The notes under the pieces are model-generated. The model saw nothing but the letters and a program-made list of their open reading frames with translations, ran no database searches and had not been told where the DNA came from. From an uncultured Coriobacteriales bacterium (GTDB taxonomy: Bacteria > Actinomycetota > Coriobacteriia > Coriobacteriales > Eggerthellaceae), in NCBI GenBank assembly GCA_946892075.1, contig CAMPNZ010000017.1, positions 1-26,570 of the forward strand: 26,570 nt of DNA, in the 5' to 3' direction. This document shows, piece by piece, positions 21,949 to 26,570 of this stretch. Position numbers and translations under genes: made by a program. Position 1 is the stretch's first letter, and each line of letters starts with the position of its first letter.

Positions 21949-22569
21949 TTACGCGGTGCGGTGCTGAAGTGCGCGAACAACGGCGCTGGCAACAATAACA
22001 GCAACGACAATTTTAAGCACATCGACCACCGCAAAAGGTACTGTGGTAACCATCAGTGCTTTTACAAGGTCTACATGCATAACAGCCATAAATTGCACCA
22101 GTCCGCACACGTGCACCACCAGCGAGAACACAACACCCGCGATTGCACGCGTTGCAACAAAGTTGTGAATGACGTTCTCGAGCGCGTAGGTCAGCGCACT
22201 AGCAAGTACCATGCCAAGGAAAAATCCCCAGATGAAACCACCAGTTGGGCCGAAGTAAATGCCAAGGCCGCCGTGCATGGACGCAAAAACGGGCAGCCCA
22301 ATAGCGCCCAGCAGTAAATAGCACGCTGTTGCGGCAACGCTGAGGCGCAGCGGCAGAATCATCAGCGCCAGCATCAGCGCAAACGTTTGCAGCGTGAAAG
22401 GCACCGGGCCCAAAGGAACGCTAATCCAAGCGCCGACCACCATAAATGCAGTCGTAAGCGCTACGAGTGCTACCGCATGCGAAGGCGAAGACGCTTCCAC
22501 GCACAAATGTTTGCGTGAACTGCAAGAATGTTGCGCGTTCGTGTGATTGTGTTCCTGTGTAGTAGCCAT
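21949..22569 (-). CDS. bioY: Biotin transporter substrate-binding subunit BioY
   Basis: BioY is the S-component of the ECF-type biotin importer. The family motifs ISVPLGPVPFTLQ (49-61) and GGLGIYFGPTGGFIWGF (99-115) are present among about six transmembrane helices. A soluble N-terminal extension of about 30 residues is rich in His, Cys and Asn. AAAAGGAG precedes the ATG. A minus-strand TATAAT at 22602-22607 gives it its own promoter, distinct from the upstream MATE gene. The ECF ATPases and EcfT are not in the window. With birA two genes away, this looks like a biotin salvage locus. Confidence 0.95.
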   Translation of the reverse strand: MATTQEHNHTNAQHSCSSRKHLCVEASSPSHAVALVALTTAFMVVGAWISVPLGPVPFTLQTFALMLALMILPLRLSVAATACYLLLGAIGLPVFASMHGGLGIYFGPTGGFIWGFFLGMVLASALTYALENVIHNFVATRAIAGVVFSLVVHVCGLVQFMAVMHVDLVKALMVTTVPFAVVDVLKIVVAVIVASAVVRALQHRTA

Positions 22570-22601
22570 TGATGCTCCTTTTCGTGAAAAAACGTAGCAT
22601 C

Positions 22602-22607
22602 ATTATA
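22602..22607 (-). promoter_or_regulatory. Candidate -10 element of bioY
   Basis: A perfect TATAAT lies about 33 nt upstream of the bioY ATG on the minus strand. TTGTAAC (complement near 22630) upstream resembles one half of a BirA operator, but I see no matching second arm at the expected spacing, so biotin control is not shown. Confidence 0.45.
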
Positions 22608-22680
22608 TAAAAGTACAAAAAAACTTGTGTTACAAAATGATTTAATTGTATGCATGCGCGACGGAGATATGGTAAATGAT

Positions 22681-22720
22681 CATGCGTACCATGGTGCGAG
22701 CATGCGTACTATGGTGCGAG
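22681..22720. repeat. 20-bp tandem duplication across the MATE stop codon
   Basis: CATGCGTACCATGGTGCGAG (22681-22700) is followed by a copy with one change (22701-22720). The MATE gene stop codon lies inside the second copy. The duplication probably changed the end of the reading frame slightly. Confidence 0.8.
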
Positions 22721-24316
22721 CGTGCGGGTACGGGAACCCTCTTTCATCGTCCGATTAAGCCGGCGCACTTCACGAACCACAAAAATAAGCGCGACCGTTG
22801 TAGAAATAATATCGGAAAGCGGCATGGCAAAATTGAGGCAGTCCAGTTGCGTGAACTGGGGAAAAAGCTGCGGCATCCACAAATTGATGGTCAGCAACAC
22901 CGGAACCAGCACAAGCATCTGACGCATCAGCGACAAAATGATCGAAATGGTTGGCTGACCTGTTGCTTGAAAATAGTTCGAACCAACAATTTGGAAGCCC
23001 ACCAGCGGCAACATAAACAGCTGCACTTGCATCGCAAATTCGGTGTAAGCAAGCAAATCGGGGTTTGATATGCCAAATGCCTGTACGATAGGCAAAGGGA
23101 AAAGCCTGATGATAAGCCACATTACAAGGGAAAATACCGTATTGATAACAATGCCATACAGAAGCGTCGATTTCACGCGGCTGTACAATTTTGCGCCATA
23201 GTTAAAGCCAAGCAAGGGCTGAATTGCCACGGTAATGCCCACCAGCGGCAAAATCGAAAACAGCGCAACACGCTGCACAACGCCGATGGACGCCAGCGCA
23301 CCGACGGTTCCGATGGTGCTTGTTTCGCCGTATTGCACAATAAGAATATTCAGCACAACGCACAACACCGCAATACCAATTTGTACGATGAAACTTGGAA
23401 TGCCCAGTACAATCATGGTTTTTATAAGGTGCGCACGCGGCCGAAGATTTTTCACGCGCAAGCGAAACGCAACATTTTTCGTTTTCGTGAAATACCACAA
23501 AACAGAAATAGCGGTAACGCTTTGTCCGATAAGGGTAGCAAGCGCGCTTCCTTCAACGCCGAGGCCGAATCGCAATACCAGCAGGTAGTTCGCGATAATG
23601 CACACCACCGTACCGATGAGCATCGTAATAAGTGCGCGGTTGGGCGCGCCGGCGCTGCGGATAAAATTGTTCACGCATATGCCAATCATCTGCACAAACA
23701 TACCCGCACCGATAATCGTAATGAATGTACGCGCAAATGGCGCTACCTCGGGCGTTGCGCTTGAAAGCGCAAGCAGACCATCCATAACCGCAGGTACACA
23801 CACCGCTGCAAACACCGCGATACCCAACACCAAACACAGCAACACGGTATTGCCAAGAACGTGCTCGGCTTCGTCCACTTTTCCTTCGCCTAAACGCAAC
23901 GCCGCAAGCGTGTTTCCGCCGTTTCCGATAAGAACACCGAATGCGACAATAAGAATCATGAACGGAGCTGCAACCGTTGCAGCTGAAAGTCCTATTGAGC
24001 CCATAGCTTGCCCAAGAAAAACCGAGTCGATAACAGCATAGGCACCACTGACGATCATGCCAGTAATGGCAGGAAGCGCAAATTCTGCAATCAAGCCGCC
24101 AAGCGGGCTTGTTCCCAGGCGCGACACGCGTTGGTCTTGCTGGTGCTTGTTGTTGGGGGAAGCGGGCGTTGCTTGTGCAACGGGTTCTTGCGCGGGCGTT
24201 GCTTGTGCTTCATACGTGCCGATAACAGATTCGTTTGATGGTGTCGATGCGTTCGTAGCGCCATCAGCGCTATCGGCGCCAATGCGCACAGGCTTGGTTG
24301 TTGAATAATCTGTCAT
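22709..24316 (-). CDS. MATE-family multidrug/cation antiporter
   Basis: A 535-residue membrane protein with about twelve helices and typical MATE motifs: LIAEFALPAITGMIVSGAYA and VIDSVFLGQAMGSIGLSAA near the start, and LATLIGQSVTAISVLWYF in the middle, as in the MepA/DinF-type branch. MATE proteins export drugs and toxic cations using Na+ or H+ gradients; the substrate here is unknown. The first 65 residues are a polar extension with a ten-residue repeat (QATPAQEPVA, from a 30-bp DNA repeat near 24162-24208). GAGGAAG overlaps the stop of birA nine bases upstream, so it is translationally coupled to it. Confidence 0.94.
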   Translation of the reverse strand: MTDYSTTKPVRIGADSADGATNASTPSNESVIGTYEAQATPAQEPVAQATPASPNNKHQQDQRVSRLGTSPLGGLIAEFALPAITGMIVSGAYAVIDSVFLGQAMGSIGLSAATVAAPFMILIVAFGVLIGNGGNTLAALRLGEGKVDEAEHVLGNTVLLCLVLGIAVFAAVCVPAVMDGLLALSSATPEVAPFARTFITIIGAGMFVQMIGICVNNFIRSAGAPNRALITMLIGTVVCIIANYLLVLRFGLGVEGSALATLIGQSVTAISVLWYFTKTKNVAFRLRVKNLRPRAHLIKTMIVLGIPSFIVQIGIAVLCVVLNILIVQYGETSTIGTVGALASIGVVQRVALFSILPLVGITVAIQPLLGFNYGAKLYSRVKSTLLYGIVINTVFSLVMWLIIRLFPLPIVQAFGISNPDLLAYTEFAMQVQLFMLPLVGFQIVGSNYFQATGQPTISIILSLMRQMLVLVPVLLTINLWMPQLFPQFTQLDCLNFAMPLSDIISTTVALIFVVREVRRLNRTMKEGSRTRTLAP

Positions 24317-24325
24317 ATATCTTCC

Positions 24326-25624
24326 TCATTTCCCATTTTTACTATGGTAGTCGGATATATGCGTAATATGTACCTCACCTGACGAAATTAAACGAGCGTT
24401 TGAGGAAGTGTTTACTAACAGACAACCGCTTGGATGAACGCCCGCTACGCGTCCACGCGCGTGCTCGGTGCCGTTCTGGTTCACGATATGAACCATTTTG
24501 CCTGTTAAATACGAGAATTTTGTGTACGCGTCAACAAAAGGCGTAAAGCCCTTTTCCTGCCAAAGCGCATACGGGGCCGAAAAATACGCAAGAAAATCGC
24601 ACGCAAAGCGCGCAATATACTCGTGCGAACCAGAAAGAGGCAAAGCTGCGATGTTCTCCCAATATGCAGGCGCAAACAGGGGCTGCGATACCATGCTTGG
24701 GGCTGACGTGCTCTGGCACGTTTCTGGAACGAGAATGTTCAAGCCAACGCCAACGCACAAAGCGTTTTGATGCACCTCGCATGAAATGCCTGCTAGCTTG
24801 CCCATTGGGTGCTCTTGCGTGGCGTGTGTTGAGCTTGCGCCGTTTTCATGAACATGGGGAACGGTGGAAACGTCGGCTGCAGCGGAGACGCGCACCTTGG
24901 CGGCAGTAGAAGCATCGGCGACAGCGGCGAGAGCGGCGGTACTGGCGCCGTTAGGAGCATCAAGTGCAACGGGTGCGGCGGCACGTGGAGCATCGGCAGC
25001 ATCTGCACCATCGGGAACGCTGCACGGCGCTAGAACATCGTTTGGCCACTTCACGCTAAGAAAGCGTGCAAGATGCTCGCACGGTGTTCTCCGCAAACGC
25101 TCGGCAAGAAAATTGCGCAGCGCAAGCCCAACCACCAGGGCAAGTGACGGATACTCGGCCTGCCGAACGCGCGGACGAAGCACAAACGAAAGATACATTC
25201 CACCTGGTTGGCTGTTCCATGTTCGTCCTTGACGCCCATAACCAGCCCGTTGCTGATGCGCAAGCACCGCCGTGCCTTCAGGCGCATCCGCGTCAATTGC
25301 TTGTTTGGCAAGAATGTTAGTGGAGCTTAGTTCATGAAATTCATAGACGTCAAAACTGGGCAAAAGCGCAGACTCAAGGTGAACGTGATTATTATGTTCA
25401 TCAGTGGCACACAGAAATTGCGCTTGCGTGTTCTGATTCCACAAACGCGCGGGAACGTGATAGCAACGAAGTGCCGATTGCCACATATCGCCACTTGACG
25501 TGCTGTTATCTGTACATGCTTGGATGTTTGCGGGCGGCATCGTCCGGCTGATGGGAGCACCATTTGTGCCCGGCGCACGCTTCAAAAACGGCACCTTATT
25601 CCTGTTGAGCAGCTGGTGGTTCAT
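24326..25624 (-). CDS. birA: Biotin-[acetyl-CoA-carboxylase] ligase BirA with an Ala-rich insertion
   Basis: The enzyme activates biotin as biotinyl-AMP and attaches it to carboxylases. The catalytic core starts near VYEFHELSSTN (94-104). The biotin/ATP loop is AGYGRQGRTWNS (127-138), with KWPND (192-196) and GKLAGISCEV (275-284). These last two motifs normally lie only a few residues apart; here about 75 residues rich in Ala, Val, Ser and Thr separate them. The frame is intact. No N-terminal helix-turn-helix is visible, so it is probably not a repressor, and the first 90 residues are unassigned. The start is uncertain: 25624 overlaps folPK by 29 nt with weak ribosome sites, and 25540 or 25486 are possible. 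Confidence 0.88.
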   Translation of the reverse strand: MNHQLLNRNKVPFLKRAPGTNGAPISRTMPPANIQACTDNSTSSGDMWQSALRCYHVPARLWNQNTQAQFLCATDEHNNHVHLESALLPSFDVYEFHELSSTNILAKQAIDADAPEGTAVLAHQQRAGYGRQGRTWNSQPGGMYLSFVLRPRVRQAEYPSLALVVGLALRNFLAERLRRTPCEHLARFLSVKWPNDVLAPCSVPDGADAADAPRAAAPVALDAPNGASTAALAAVADASTAAKVRVSAAADVSTVPHVHENGASSTHATQEHPMGKLAGISCEVHQNALCVGVGLNILVPETCQSTSAPSMVSQPLFAPAYWENIAALPLSGSHEYIARFACDFLAYFSAPYALWQEKGFTPFVDAYTKFSYLTGKMVHIVNQNGTEHARGRVAGVHPSGCLLVNTSSNARLISSGEVHITHISDYHSKNGK

Positions 25625-26570
25625 ACGCAGCCCCACTTCGCGTAAGCGCTTCTGCTTTCCCAAAACACGGCTGCACATCAGCAAGTTTCGTGCCGTTCGC
25701 AAACGTAAACGACGGCAAAATTTCACGCAACGGATCCACCACAAAAAAGCGCTCACACGCGCGCGGATGCGGAAGCGTCAACTGCTCATCGTCGCTTACG
25801 TACAGCTGATAGTCGATGATGTCCAAATCGCAGGTACGAGGCCCGTTTTCCTCTGCGCGCACACGCCCTAGGCTGTTTTCAATAGCATGCAAGTATTTCA
25901 GCAGGTCACGAGGCGCAATCCCCGTTCGCAGTGCAACCACAGCATTCACAAAACGCGGCTGGTCTTCCTTATACGCGGGCTCGCTTTCATAAAAACGCGA
26001 CGCATCAACCAGCGTGGTATCGGGAAGCGAACAGAGCGCGCCAATAGCCATGTTCAGCTGGGCAATTTTCGCATCGACTCCCTGCGCTGCGTCATCGACA
26101 AGCGCCACATTGCACCCAAGCGCAACAACAGCAAGCGGCAGAAACTGCTTCAGCGCGGCCTGCGTAGCGTTAACATTGTGCATACGGAGAACACAAGCGC
26201 CCAGTTCAGCGCCCATAAGAGCCTCTTGCGCGGACGCTTCATCGCGATCGAGCGGCTTTTCGATGCCATACGTTGCACCCACGTAGCTTTTGCGAGAAGG
26301 AGCGCACATGACGGCATAGCCCAGATGCACGAACTCTTGCAAGTTGCGCATAAGCGTGCGGCTTTGTTCGGCAGTTTTCCCAAATCCAGGGCCCGGATCA
26401 ACGCAGATGCGTTCCCTAGCAATACCCATTTCTTGCAAAAGATTGCAGCGTTCGCGCAGATAATCGCGCACTTCAGCAACAATATCCGTGTAGTTTGTTT
26501 GCTGCTGCATGGTGGTTGGATCGCCTTTCATGTGCATATCAACCAAACCAGTATTGCAGTCAGCAGCTAC
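25596..26570 (-). CDS. folK: Dihydropteroate synthase-HPPK fusion (FolP-FolK), cut by the right edge
   Basis: This frame enters from the right edge and is open for 325 codons. The N-terminal part is the C-terminal half of dihydropteroate synthase: DMHMKGDPTTMQ, DPGPGFGKTAEQ and the PSRKSYVG substrate loop. After a short linker the 6-hydroxymethyl-7,8-dihydropterin pyrophosphokinase domain begins at VVALGCNVA and contains SRFYESEPAYKEDQPRFVNA, the catalytic block RTCDLDIIDYQ and LPHPRACERFFVVDPL. The two enzymes are successive steps in folate synthesis. The gene overlaps birA and is probably first in an operon with birA and the MATE gene. The start is outside the window. The order FolP then FolK is the reverse of common bacterial FolK-FolP fusions. 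Confidence 0.94.
   Translation of the reverse strand, partial: VAADCNTGLVDMHMKGDPTTMQQQTNYTDIVAEVRDYLRERCNLLQEMGIARERICVDPGPGFGKTAEQSRTLMRNLQEFVHLGYAVMCAPSRKSYVGATYGIEKPLDRDEASAQEALMGAELGACVLRMHNVNATQAALKQFLPLAVVALGCNVALVDDAAQGVDAKIAQLNMAIGALCSLPDTTLVDASRFYESEPAYKEDQPRFVNAVVALRTGIAPRDLLKYLHAIENSLGRVRAEENGPRTCDLDIIDYQLYVSDDEQLTLPHPRACERFFVVDPLREILPSFTFANGTKLADVQPCFGKAEALTRSGAAYEPPAAQQE

Noticed and set aside
22610..22660. BirA operator in front of bioY
   Set aside because: Only one half-site (TTGTAAC) is seen, and BirA here shows no helix-turn-helix.

Overview
The window most likely comes from an anaerobic actinomycete of the class Coriobacteriia (Eggerthellaceae/Atopobiaceae-like; a Cryptobacterium-type genome of about 50% GC is a reasonable guess, but this is inference). 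The pointers are a TsaB-RimI-TsaD triple fusion, a secreted CAP protein with cell-wall-binding type 2 repeats, a HrcA/CIRCE-type groESL operon, and a Tat operon followed by [NiFe]-hydrogenase maturation genes. Most genes lie on the minus strand.

Layout, left to right. 1-1326: N-terminal half of a Cas3 HD-nuclease/helicase that runs off the left edge (probably type I-E). 1433-3606: groEL and groES with a terminator, a promoter and a CIRCE operator. 3607-8731: nadE, hypB, hypA, tatC and a very long tatB, all minus strand, with repeat-rich GC-biased spacers. 9176-9373: a small membrane protein. 9831-10613: the menaquinone methyltransferase on the plus strand. 10833-14096: tsaE and tsaB-rimI-tsaD, which supply all of the t6A tRNA-modification machinery except TsaC. 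14113-14216: a 13-bp tandem repeat array. 14323-16359: the secreted CAP/CWB2 surface protein with a (DGKQ)n linker. 16680-19051: a foreign island made of two broken pieces of conjugative-element genes, an apparently intact AbiEi/AbiEii type IV toxin-antitoxin pair with two inverted-repeat operators, and a collapsed serine-recombinase remnant. 19244-21900: coaX divergent from a two-component system. 21949-26570: bioY, a MATE exporter, birA, and a folP-folK fusion cut by the right edge.

How the genes work together. TatBC exports folded proteins and HypAB inserts nickel into hydrogenases, which are frequent Tat substrates, so this cluster looks like a respiratory-enzyme assembly module. BioY imports biotin and BirA attaches it to carboxylases. 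CoaX and NadE supply CoA and NAD; FolPK supplies folate; UbiE/MenG finishes menaquinone. Two phage-defence systems, Cas3 and AbiE, are present but are unrelated in origin.

A recurring oddity is low-complexity growth. Spacers carry degenerate tandem repeats, and several conserved proteins carry Ala/Thr/Lys/Gly/Asn-rich tails or insertions (TatB, HypA, BirA, MATE N-terminus, TsaB-RimI-TsaD linkers). I did not find a clearly new multi-gene system. The best candidates for follow-up are the AbiE-bearing conjugative-element scar, the Ala-rich insertion inside the BirA active-site region, and the histone-H1-like TatB tail.
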